Shown piece after piece: positions 34,425-46,100 of a DNA stretch of 64,000 nt. This DNA comes from Cymodocea nodosa. Its lineage: Eukaryota; Streptophyta; Magnoliopsida; Alismatales; Cymodoceaceae. The notes under the pieces were generated by a model. It did no database searches. It saw only the letters and a program-made list of their open reading frames with translations, and was not told where the DNA came from. The position numbers and the translations under genes are program-made. Location of the stretch: contig CM072338.1 of assembly GCA_036874045.1 (NCBI GenBank), forward strand, positions 14,220,501 through 14,284,500, read 5' to 3'. How positions within the stretch are numbered: the stretch's first letter is position 1; every line of letters starts with the position of its first letter.

Positions 34425-34910
34425 TCACCGCACTAGGTGGAAAGTTCTCCCACACGACTGAAGCCCCCATTTCGCGACAGGGACAGACGCGATCCTCCGC
34501 GCACGACCGAGCCAAGCCCCCCCTCCACGGACATGTCCCCTACGGAAGCTGTGGGGAGCAACCAAGACGACATCTCCACGTGGTAACACCGCCACGAACA
34601 CTGCCACCAATGGATGATCAGCATTTGCGCGGCGGCACTTCAGCCACAAACAGACGGAAGTTGTAACGTTAAAAAAAGAAGAAGAAAGACGTTGAACTTA
34701 AACGTAAATAAAGAAAATTTAAACATTTTTATTTTAAAAAAAATAAAAAAAGATGAGGCGATGAATGAAGAATGATTCACCGCCATAAATCCATCGCCCG
34801 TGAACTGTGAGAATGAAAAGGAAAGAGAGAGAGAGAGAGAGGGAGAGGAGAAGAGAAGAGAGAGAAGTGGAGAGAAAAGAAAAATAAATTTTAGGTGAGA
34901 CAAGTAATGT
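34425..34910. other. GC-rich patch and GA microsatellite
   Basis: 34430-34640 is unusually GC-rich for this window and open on the minus strand (34649-34425), but shows no recognised family. A GA-rich run lies at about 34822-34868. It may be a fragment of a gene leader or a transposon-captured piece. Confidence 0.4.
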
Positions 34911-36120
34911 TGTTATTTAGTGTAATATATATATATATATATTGACTTATTCATAATTATTGTGATTTATGTATCATTATGACATTATTTACATATGTAT
35001 TAAGTTTAAGCATCCTATAGAAAGATAAAGTACATATACGTTGATTTTTGTATATTTACGTTGATTATTACTTAAATTACATGTTATGTGCAATTACATA
35101 TAGATTTTACATAATTATTTAAATTGTGCATAATTATTAAGATTTTAACATTTGTGAGAGATTCACATTTATATGTATTATATACGTAAGCAACATTGAA
35201 TATAAAAGGCTTACTTATTTACGCATATGTTGCATTAGTGAGAAATGACATATCATTGGTTTTGCATGATATTGATAACTTAAAAAGGTCATGATAATAT
35301 TTTATACATGATTGATAGATTGATTTAGTTATGTATAGATTCAATTATGGGAGATCAAACTATGGTATTATATATATAATTAAGTTCACCTCCTTCTCTT
35401 CTTATTCTTCTTCTCATTTATTATATTTTAATTTTCTTCTTCTTCTTTCATTTTTCCTTTCTTACACTTTTTATTTTTAGCTTCTACTTTTCTTTCTTCC
35501 ACCCGCTTCTTCTTCCTTCTTCGACAGCAGGAGCAAGTGGTGGTAGGGTTGGATGGTGACAACAAGTGAAGGATTTTTGACTATTGGGTGAACAATCTTC
35601 AAGAGTATTGGGATCTGACAACCGTGCGATGGGTGACGACAACGATGACGGACGAATGTGCGATGCCCACACTCTCGAAATTGTACCAGCAAACAGAGAC
35701 CAGACACTTAAAAGTTGAGGTGGAGGCGGGTGGATTATGAAGGGGGCTTGGGAAGGAGTAGGGACACCTGACTTGACAATGGGGGAAGAGGAGGAGAGCA
35801 GTTGTAAAACGAGAGGTGAATGGTTTCCATCATTTTTGTTTATATATTGAAATTTCAATTTACGATTAACTGATAACGAGAGAAACTATTCATCATTTCT
35901 AAGATTCAATTATGCTTTTATTTTTGATAATGTAAAACTTTTTTAACACGTTCCTTCACTTGTATCTTATTTATACATCTACATGTGTTTATAGATAAAC
36001 GTACATAAACTGGTTTTGATGTTATTTTAAAACTTCAACTTAAAATTAATTATTAAAGAATAAAAGAATTTGTTATATATAAAACTCGATTTTGACGTAG
36101 AATACTTCTAAAATATTGAA
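34911..36120. other. Intergenic, pyrimidine-rich and GC-rich patches
   Basis: (AT)n at 34922-34941. A CTT/TTC-rich stretch lies at 35390-35530. A GC-richer stretch at 35530-35820 is open on the minus strand (35858-35484) without family resemblance. Nothing else is seen. Confidence 0.4.
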
Positions 36121-36952
36121 AGATGTTTTCGGATTTGCAAGGACCGGTGTTGTTTGTCCATCCCATGTTCCTTCAATGGCAGTCTCATCACCGATGACAT
36201 TTTATCCCACCAATAAGATCACTCTAACGGGGATTTGACGAGAAATTAGTTCTCATGAGATATTGCGAGCCCATTTTCTCACGAATTACATGCAACATGC
36301 TCTTGCTAAGAATAAATAGAAATCAATTGCACTTGGGATGACATGCACACCATGTCTTGGTATGCTAGTTTTTTTAATGTGTGTTTTGTTTGTATAGAAT
36401 GATTTTTGTGGCAAACTCATCCATCTTACCCATATTTTAAATCCTTTTGGTCTAGAACGATAAGTTCATTTGTCCGGTAATTTATAGTAAACACATGACA
36501 CAGACAGGTACGTAGCTCATTATTTTTTTTTACGTTTCTTTTTCTCATTTCTATTTTTTATAATTTATTTAATAAAACGTCTAATTTTGAGTATTTTTCA
36601 TAAATTTTCTTTGTTGTCTTTATTTTTTTCATAAAAACGAAATAAAAAAGAAAAATGGGCTCCAATTGAAACGGGTACTACTAAAATATTTCAGAAAAGA
36701 GACAGGTCGCATAATAAAAAAATGCAAAGATAAATTCAACGGCAAGGTGCATAATAAAAAATATATTTTTTTCGAAATTTACGTATCACACGAACCTTAA
36801 ATATAGGAGAATGGCGCGCAACTTGCCCGGTGGCCGAGAATCTTTCAGAAGGAGAAAAACTGTCCAGGTTCGTCGGAACATTCTCATCGTCGCAAACGAG
36901 TGGAGACGCGTCACGAGGAACGGAGAGGGGAAGAGAGAAGGGCTACGCCACG
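36121..36952 (+). promoter_or_regulatory. Upstream and 5' leader region of MTK
   Basis: About 830 bp before the MTK start codon. A TATA-like ttaaatata lies at about 36797-36805, in AT-rich sequence just before the composition turns GC-rich near 36810. The leader contains an out-of-frame ATG (36811) and an in-frame ATG (36830). The exact transcription start cannot be read from sequence. Confidence 0.4.
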
Positions 36953-37186
36953 ATGGTGGGGGCTTCTGGTTCCGAACTGGAGGCGGAGGTTGTGGGATTC
37001 GAGTCTCTGGACGAGAAGTCTCTGGTGAAGTACATCATGTCAACGCCCGCTATCACCGCCGTGCTTGGAATAAAGAACAGCAACAGCAGCAGCTTTGAGT
37101 CTCTGTCGATCAAGGAGGTCGGGGATGGCAACCTGAACTTCGTTTACATCGTCGTCGCCCCCACTGGCTCCGTCGTCATCAAACAG
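36953..37186 (+). CDS. MTK: MTK exon 1
   Basis: Encodes 78 residues, [14 protein letters not shown] to TGSVVIKQ, ending in a complete codon before gtgcaagc. The start at 36953 aligns with the usual plant start (a short acidic lead before [10 protein letters not shown]). The in-frame ATG at 36830 would add 41 residues rich in G/S/R with no counterpart in the family that I recall, so it is less likely. Contains the nucleotide-binding [10 protein letters not shown] loop and the VVIK lysine. GC-rich relative to the flanks. Confidence 0.93.
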
Positions 37187-40100
37187 GTGCAAGCTTCTTC
37201 CTCCACGTAACTTTCACATGACTATAACTTTTTCTCTTTCCTATTTCCTTGGATGACCGGGGGTTCTTATTGCCTCTCGATAAAATGCTTCTCTAGTTAT
37301 TCTGTAAAGCAATTCCTCTTTTGTTTGAAGAACGTTGTTCCAAATTATTTGGGTCGAATTAAATGTAGTTTCTGTTGGAGTTGATATCAAGTAGGTTATT
37401 CAAAATAACCTACTAAATTAAGAGCTTTAACAAATGATAGAATGGAGGTCTGATACAATTCTTAGATGGATGGTAACATATTCCAATCCGTAAAGGACAT
37501 CTAATGTGGTCTCTGGAGTTTTAACGGTTATTGAATTGGACATCTGGGGTATCTTTGGACAGCACAGGAACTCTTCCAAACGTTTGGGATAAATTTTTGG
37601 TGGTCAGTTTTGAAAGTTCCTAAAAGTTGGTAGAATGTCAAGACTAAGTCTCTAGAAGAAGAAGGAGAGTAGCTGAGAAGCAAAGGGGGAGAAGAAAATG
37701 ATTGTCAAACAAAGACTGAAAGGAAGAGATGGCAGAGAGGCTGGATGGAGAAAGATGTTACAGAACTGTTGTATTGTTACCTGGTTCAGTGGTGTTGTTG
37801 TGTCTGGTTTGTGTGAGGTGTTTTTGAGGAAGATTAGGATTTTGAAGGAGGTCATGTCATTATTGTATTGTATTGAACTTGGAGAGTGCTACGTCTCAAA
37901 TTGTAGCAACTACTGTATCTTGTTTTCCACCTTGTTCTATTGTTCCGTCCACCATAGATCCTAAGTTTGCTTGCTATTATGAGCATTGGACTGTGCTTCA
38001 CAATCAGTGCATGTTGAAGCTAGTACAAAGTTAGGAGATGGGTAGTGGCAAGAGATGAGTTCCAGGTGGAACAAAGAACCAAGTGTTGCAGAGTTGTTGT
38101 AGAGGTTAGATGCGAAGATGGATGCACATATTTTTGTGCTCGACGTTAGATGGTGGCATTGAGCTCACATGCAACATCACATACCAACCATTCAATGCAT
38201 AGAGAGAAGGAAAACTATTGATGAAACAGGGCATGACCTACCAATGGGGGATTTTCGAACATAAAACTCAACTTTCCAATTTTCAATGGGAATGATGATC
38301 TAGAGGAATGGGGGCACCACCATGGTGAAGCTACTGTCATACTATCAAGTGGAACCAGATGAGTGGGTTATCATTACCTCTATCAACTTAAGAAGAGTCA
38401 TCTCATTGATTCAAATCATTTGCAAAGAGCTAAGCAAGACTGGAGTGGGCAGAGTCCATTGACACCTTGATCATCTGTTTTGGGGAGAACCTGATGTAGT
38501 ATTATAGGAGGAGCTTTTTAGATTATACCAATTAGGGACGATGGCTGATTACATAAATGAGTTCACCTCCTTGTCCACAAAGGCTACAGGGGAGTTGAAA
38601 GAAGTACTTGTCTCTTGTTTCATAGGTAGGTTGAGTGAGGACATACAATTTAATGTAAAGAGTTTTCAAATGTTTGACTTGTTGATGATGTTTTCCTTGG
38701 CCAAACTGTAGGAGTCTCATAGAATGTGGAAGAAAAATTCATCAAGGGTGACAAGCTAGGGAATTAAGCATAGTTAGAAGAAACCTTAGGGTGGTAAAGG
38801 CTAAAAGGGAGGTAGATAGTGGATGAGCTCTGTGGGGGCATAGAAACCTATTAAGGGGGGGTTAGAGCTTTGGGAAGTATAGAGGAGCCACACTATTAAG
38901 TGTGTGAGCATCGATAGATATTGAGGATGAAATTCCAAAGGAGGCACGAGTAATCAAATTATCTAGGGAGGAGGAGCAAAGGAAGTGGGAGTTAGATTTA
39001 TGCTTTAGATGTGATGAAAAATTTCATCATAGGCATGTATGTAAGAATAAGCCATTGTACCTTTTATAGGGAACAAAATCAGATGAGGAGGAGACCAAAG
39101 AATTAATGGAGGGTAAGGAACAAGAGCCTAATGATAGGACTCCTTTGCAGATTTCAATGCATGCATTAATTGAGGACAATCATCTCAAGACAATAAGATT
39201 AAAAGGAAAGTGTGTAAGCAAGGATATGGCAGTGATGGTTGATCTTGGTAGCACCCACAACTTTGTCAATCAAGGGGTAGTAAAAGCACTAAAATTACTA
39301 GTTAATGCAAGGAGGGGGTTAAGAGTGGAGTTAGCATTTGGTGACTTCATTAACTATGATTGTTATTGTCCAAATGTGAAAAATAATGTGAAAGGGACAC
39401 CTATTAGCTTGGAACTTCATATAGTGCAACTAGGTAATAGTGATATTGTTATTGGAGTTCATTGGTTGTAACCTAGGCGTGATGTAGTATTGAATTTTGA
39501 AAAATGATATGCCAATTTGATTATGAAGGGTAAACTATATCATAGAAGGGAATGCTCCTACAGGAAATCCAAGTTGTTAGCTTTTGATGTGATTACCAAG
39601 GAAACAAAGTAGATTGCCTATATGACACTAGTGTAAGAAGAAGTCATCGAGAAAGATAAAGATGGTAAAGGTGTGCAATGACTAGAGGTTGAGGGTTTGT
39701 TAGAAAAATAGAAATAGGTATTTACTGAACCAAATGGAATTCTAGAAGCATAGATTAGAGATCATAAAATTATTTTAAAGGAGAATGCAGGACCAATGGT
39801 TCTATGTCCATGTTGGTATGCCTATTTCTAACATCAAGAAATTGAAAACTAGATAGAGAATTACTTATCGTTCAAGAATTAGTGAGTTTGCATTTCTTGT
39901 ATTGTTAGTCAAAAAGAAGGATAGATCATGGTAGATGTGTATTAAGTATAAGGAATTGAATAAAATGAAAGGGGAAGGAATCTCTCTACACCAAGATTTC
40001 ACGAATAGCACCTAGCTCTGAAATTGATCTAAACACAAAGGTTGAAGGTCTAGATGTAATCCAATCTCCTTTCCCCTTCTATCTAAGTTGGAACAAGAGG

Positions 40101-43100
40101 TTGCCATTATTCCTTTCATGATTGAGAAGGTGAAATGAAAAATATTCAATACGGAATGTGAAAGTTTCTTGGCCTTGATGGCTTCCCATTTGTCTTCTTC
40201 AAATATTTAGAAGCAAATCTTCATTAAAGGTCTGTTTGTGCACATTTCCTGTCGAGAAATGAAACAACGGGAGATCTAGGAAATAGTGTGAAATGGAAAG
40301 AAGAAGAAATGACAGGAAATAAAATGATGTTTGTGCACACCAGGAAATGATGGAAATAACAGGAAAGTTTGAGCTATTTGTGCATACCAGAAAATGATAG
40401 GAAATGACAAGAATTTTTTTTAAATAGTTTAAATTTATCTTTATAAATCATTTTAAATATATATTATGAATATTTCTAAATTTTTAATGTATTAACTTCA
40501 AATAACTATACAAAATGCACATATAAAATAACTTTTTCATCAAAAGTAAAATTCATTAGAACTACATTGAATATATTTTTTTACATATTATCCCTCTCCT
40601 ACATGGAATACATAATTCTTTCACGCATTACATCAGCTACTACTTTCCTTCGTTTCATGCTCAAATTAATAGAACAATGTACATTATCTTCTTCAACATT
40701 GTTAATAAATTCTTCATTTAATACAACATTTTCTTCATGCAATTCATCTGCTAGATCTTGTAATAAGTTTTCTCGATCTGCTCTTCTAATAAAATTATGG
40801 ACAAGAAAACATGCTAAAACAATTTTAACTTGTGTTTCAAATGAATATGGCATGTAACCTCGTAAAATTGCAAATCGATACTTGATCACTCCAAATGTAC
40901 GTTCTATAACATTTCTCAATTGAGAATGTTTGTAATTTAAATTCTCTAATGCGTTACTTGGAACTCGATTTTGATCATATTTTAATAAATGATATCGTAC
41001 ACCTCGAAATGAAGAAATAAATTCCAGACGATTTGGAAATCCTGCATCTACCAAATAATACTTACCTGCACAATATACATAACATTTAGCACTTTCTATT
41101 ATTTACATTTATATAAACAAATAATCTGAATGGGAAACAAATAATCTAAATGGCAATAGTGTTGTCATACCAGGTGATACTTCAAGCCCATGCGGTCGAG
41201 AAGTCGCATCTTGTAAAATCCTTGCATTTGCAGTTGATCCTTCCCAACCAACAAGTATATACGTGATTTTCATGTCAAAATTACAAGCTGCCAATACATT
41301 GTGTTAATTTTCCTTTCCTATTCCTGTATTTAGCAGTTTCTTGTCCATAAATTATGGCATTGACATGTGTACCATCGATAGCGCCAATGCAATCCTATAT
41401 TGAGAATATGTAAAAAATGTATTGTTAAACATCTATACAAAATACATTCAATAAAATAGAAGAATATAATAATATAATTCACATTTTATCTTAAAATATG
41501 GGTAAATATTTGGATCATTACGAATTCGGTTTGACGTTGATGATGAAGGTTTTGCTATAAGTATATCATATAATTTGATTATAGCATTGACAACTTCATT
41601 GAAATATGTGTTAATCGTTCAAGCAGATCTCCAAAAACGCTCAGTAGTTACTTCATATCGTTGGTTCTAATCAACTGTAACAAGAAAAATTGCTAATTTC
41701 TCTTCTGCACTTATACATCGGCTATCTTGTATAACTGTTTTTCTTTTAAGCAACTCATAAAATTCCATAAAAATAGTTTGACTCATGCGATATATTTTTT
41801 GACAGTTATATGATTGGTGAGGTATTGATGAATCTAATAATGTCCTAGTATATCGTTCTCCTTCCCTACTACATATTCGTTCAGTAGAATTCCTTCTAAT
41901 ATGTGTAATATTATGTGCAACTCCTTCACACGTTTGAGTAATTATGTTGCATATTTGCCTTCGTCTTTGTCTCTGTAATCATCGTTAAGAACTTTCATCG
42001 TAGTTGTCCATGTAGAGGAAAACTATATGTAAAAAAACAAATATGTTAAATATATCAAAATTTAACCAAAGGAAAGTACCTAAGAATAAAATTAGAATGC
42101 ACAATTGATAATAGTGTTGTCAATAAAGCAAAGAAGGTAAATAATAACAGTAATGTTTGAATATGACAATAAATTGTTCTTTCAATAAGAATATAATTCA
42201 CAAACATTATAATAACAACAAAGTCCAACTACAAATTATTACAACATCACAATAAAATATTTTTTTAATAACATAACTTGCAAACATCATAATAACAATA
42301 ACAAAATCCAACTACAAATTATTACAAATCACGATAAAAATGGGGATAACTATATCCACCCTTAACATCACAATAAATTGTTCGAACAGAGGTGCATATG
42401 ACAAATAGTAGTTTACATTCTCTCAATATGATGTTTTATCCATGTAACTCGTACAACATTAAAAGGTAACCCTAAAAAAATAGCTCTTTTCACAGGCTGT
42501 TCTAGCAAATCCAAGTATAATATTTTCTCTGCTTCTATAAGACCCTCAAAATCCCATATTTGGGGAATAACTTCATCAATTTCTCTCCTGAGTTTTGATT
42601 TCTGCCACTTATCATCATTTTCTGCAATCTTCGCCATACTTTTACTCAGTTCATTCATTGATATAGTAATTGAATAAGATGATTCAGCATGTAGTTGGAC
42701 TCTTTTCCTTGACTTTCTACTGACATTTTCACTTGTATAAGGGTTTGGTGAATTTTCATCCTCTCTACTATTAAAAAGTATCGGAGAAACTTGAGTACTG
42801 AATATAGGAAAGGTATCCACAGGTTCTTAGAGTTCCACATATTGTGACGCTGTGAAATCTTGAGGAACGTGACTATTCACTCCAGTTGTCATATTTCCAT
42901 CAAATACTATATACAGATCATCATATATTGTACATGACTTTCCCCAACATACTTTACATTCTGGATGTTGGTATAAGAAATAATGAAGAAATTATTAATA
43001 TATGAAAGTTCAAAGAAATACATGAATACCATCAAATAAAATAACATACTTGTACAAATTCATTCCAAATTTCTTTGGAAATGTCAATATGTTTACGGAT

Positions 43101-46100
43101 GTAGTCCCACCCCCATCCACTTTGTTTGAAAATTTTTGTATAATTTTTATACATTGTTCTCTATATTTTCATTCTACTTTCTACATGATTTTTCTCAACA
43201 TTGGTATTAGTTTTATCATTGTATTCAGCAATCACTTTTTGCTATGTCTCAGCTCTGATCTTCCCATCATGTGCTTTAATATTTTCCTCTTTTAATTCTG
43301 ATGCTAAGATTCCTAAAAAAATTTCATCTTGTCTGATGCTCCAGTTTACGTACTTTTTTTTTCCAGAAAAAGTCATATTCTTGTATTATATTCATGAACA
43401 AAGCTAGAACACAAAAATTTCATCTTATTTGTATTATATTCCTATATTCTCTCATGTTCATTAATAAATTAATACATGCAACAACATAAATGAAATATCA
43501 AATATATTGCCAACAACGTACAATTGAAATACAACATAAGAATAATGGATTTAAACAGCTCTTTTCCTATTTCATAGCATTAACAACACTTGTTCTTTTG
43601 TAGATAATATGATTTTGTTTAAGAGATAAATCATAACATTTGCATGTTATTAGACATGATTCAAGTGTAAGACAACATGATATTGAAGTTACTATCAAAA
43701 AACATATGCAACAAATAGAGAATTGTAAAGCTCTATTAGTGACTTAATAAATTAATACATGCAACAATATAAATGAAATATCAAATACATTACCAACATA
43801 AGAGCTATTAATGTTAGGTTATGTTATTTAATTTTATATAATAAATGTAATCAAATACTAAATATATAAGTCAAGTGTGTAAATGTCGACATTTTAAAAT
43901 GAACAACAGAGTATTGTTTAAAATCTCTTCGATTCTCCCTAAAATTTGTTATGTCGATAAATGGTTTTTCCTAAAATTTTCAAATCGATAAAGGATTGAT
44001 GAGAACAAAAATCTTCCACATCATGCACGACAGAATTATATGATAATCTAAGTTTTTTCACTGACATTTTCCCTTCTCTATTCTGTTCTGATAAATTGAT
44101 TTTCATAATTGAATCATTTTAGTGGTGTTTGATCATTATGTATCCTCCTCCCCCAAGGGAGAAAGGAATTCACACTTACAAATGATTCCAAGTGAATTGA
44201 TAACATTTTCTAAAGGGGGAATTGATTCCAAGTGAAATTGATAACATTTATAATTTCTACCATCCAATTATTAACAGTTGGGAATAAATGCAAGAGAAAA
44301 AAATATAAGATTGTAAGTATTAAGACAGATATTGTCAATTATAAATGCAAATAATATTAACAAGCTAGTACAATTCTGCCAATGTTAATTCAACATTTTT
44401 CACTTGATCAAGTTTGAAACAGTAGGAAACCTAATTAATTTCCAACAATATCTATGATTCATAGGATACAAGACTCATAACCTTGACAGTATTGCACCAT
44501 GCAGAACAACAGCTTTAAAGTTAGGCAGAGATGATCTCAATCTCATCTTCTCACTAGGAGAATGACTTGATTCCTTTTATGGTTGTTGTTTCCTTTCTGG
44601 ATTCTATAAACCTATGTAAATTCAACCAAAATTCTTTCCAAAAGAAAGCTAGTTGATTATCACACAAAATCTATCGTGATCATACCAGATGGTCACATCG
44701 AAGAATTGTCGATTTAATTTTTCAATCATTTTGCTGGATATCGTACCATTTCACCTGATTCCAGGATTTTTTTTTTTTTAATTGAAGTGAATTTTGTAGG
44801 TACCATTTTACAACAATGGCCTTTCAAACACCGTCATCCTTTCAGGGAAACACTTGTAGAGAAAAAGAGCATCATAAAACACTGTCATCTGGGAAAGAAA
44901 TACCTGGATCTCCCAAACTGCGAGCAAAGAGCAGAGTGACAATGCAAGGTGGTAGGTGACGATGATGAGTGACAATATTCTTTCGGAACGACGATGATGA
45001 GTGACAACGAGCGACGATGATGAGCGACGAGCGACGGCGAGCGACGACAACGAGCGATGATGACGAGTGACGACGACGACGACGAGCGGTGACGATTTGG
45101 AAAATCTATCGATTTTGGCGAAGGGGGGGGAGCAGCGATGATCCGACGAAAGGATTTTTTCATCAATTTCAAAAGGGGGGGGAGGGAGGAAACAAGGAAA
45201 ACTTACCATTTTATATCAAGGTAATAGGGGAAAATATTTTCCTCCTATTTCTTTTGTGCACAAACAAGAGAAATCATAGGAAATGATTTCTTTCCATTTC
45301 TTTTCCTTTCATTTCCTATAGTTTCCTCCTGCACAAACCCCTCCATTATATCAAGGTAATAAGGGGAAATGTTTTCCCCTTATTTCCTTTTTGCATAAAC
45401 AAGAGAAACTATGGGAAATGATTTCCTTTCATTTCATTTCCTTTTATTTCCTATGGTTTCTTCCTGCACAAACCCCCCTAACTTTGGGAGGAAATTTCAG
45501 GTTGTGATACCATTAATAACACTTTCATTATTCTCATTCTGAAATTGATGTGAGTGGAAGATATTGTAGACTTTCACCATATCAGCTTTATGAAGTCCTC
45601 TATGAAGATTACCACCATCATTCTCATTATAGGTTGCCGTTCATCATTGATAAGCTCGTTAGCTTTGTCCAAACAACTTTTGTGGATAAGTGAAGTGTCC
45701 TTGGTTGCTTATCTCCCTTAAAAGCTCGAATTGTCATGTGTTTGATGAGTTACCAAATACTTTAGAAGCAAATGGGCCCAAATGGCTGAACTTAGATGCT
45801 GTCTGTGCAGTGCAAGTGAAGAGGATGTGGACCATCTATTTTTTTGAGTGTGCTACAAGTCAGAAAGTATGGAAAATTGTCCTACCAAAGGCATTACAAT
45901 ATGATGAATTTGTAATGTCGTAAAAATTTGAGTATGACCTGCCAATTCAAGTTAAAATACTTGAATTTTAAGTTATTCCAGTGGTAACTTGCTTCCTGCC
46001 TGGTTTCATAATTTCCATTACAAGACTAAATCCAACAGCTCAACTATTTCTCTAGGTATTTGCAGTAAACATTCACAAAATATTTATAATCCTGTTACAT

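Larger units (their letters stand above)
40228..45478 (-). mobile_element. PIF/Harbinger DNA transposon 2 in MTK intron 1
   Basis: TAA target duplication at 40225-40227 and 45479-45481. Ends AGGTCTGTTTGTGCA (left) and GGGGGGTTTGTGCA (right, reversed) share GTTTGTGCA. 5.25 kb, genes on the minus strand: Myb/SANT-like ORF1 (43376-42413), then DDE transposase (42005-40599). TTTGTGCA is iterated near both ends (40235, 40330, 40377; 45253-45264, 45330, 45465). The right end has a roughly 130-bp duplicated terminal segment (about 45219-45346 and 45355-45478). Both genes are broken but less decayed than those of Harbinger-1. Confidence 0.88.

Noticed and set aside
35484-35858. 124-codon minus-strand frame as a host gene
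   Set aside because: Proline/serine-rich from a composition-biased stretch; no family motif and no splice or promoter support.
36811-37098. Open frame overlapping MTK exon 1 in another frame
   Set aside because: R/G-rich shadow of the GC-rich exon; the overlapping frame matches MTK residue by residue.
37698-37964. 88-codon frame in MTK intron 1
   Set aside because: No recognisable domain; lies just inside the intron, next to transposon debris.
44808-45209. 133-codon S/R/H-rich minus-strand frame
   Set aside because: Produced by the GACGATGAG tandem repeat inside Harbinger-2.
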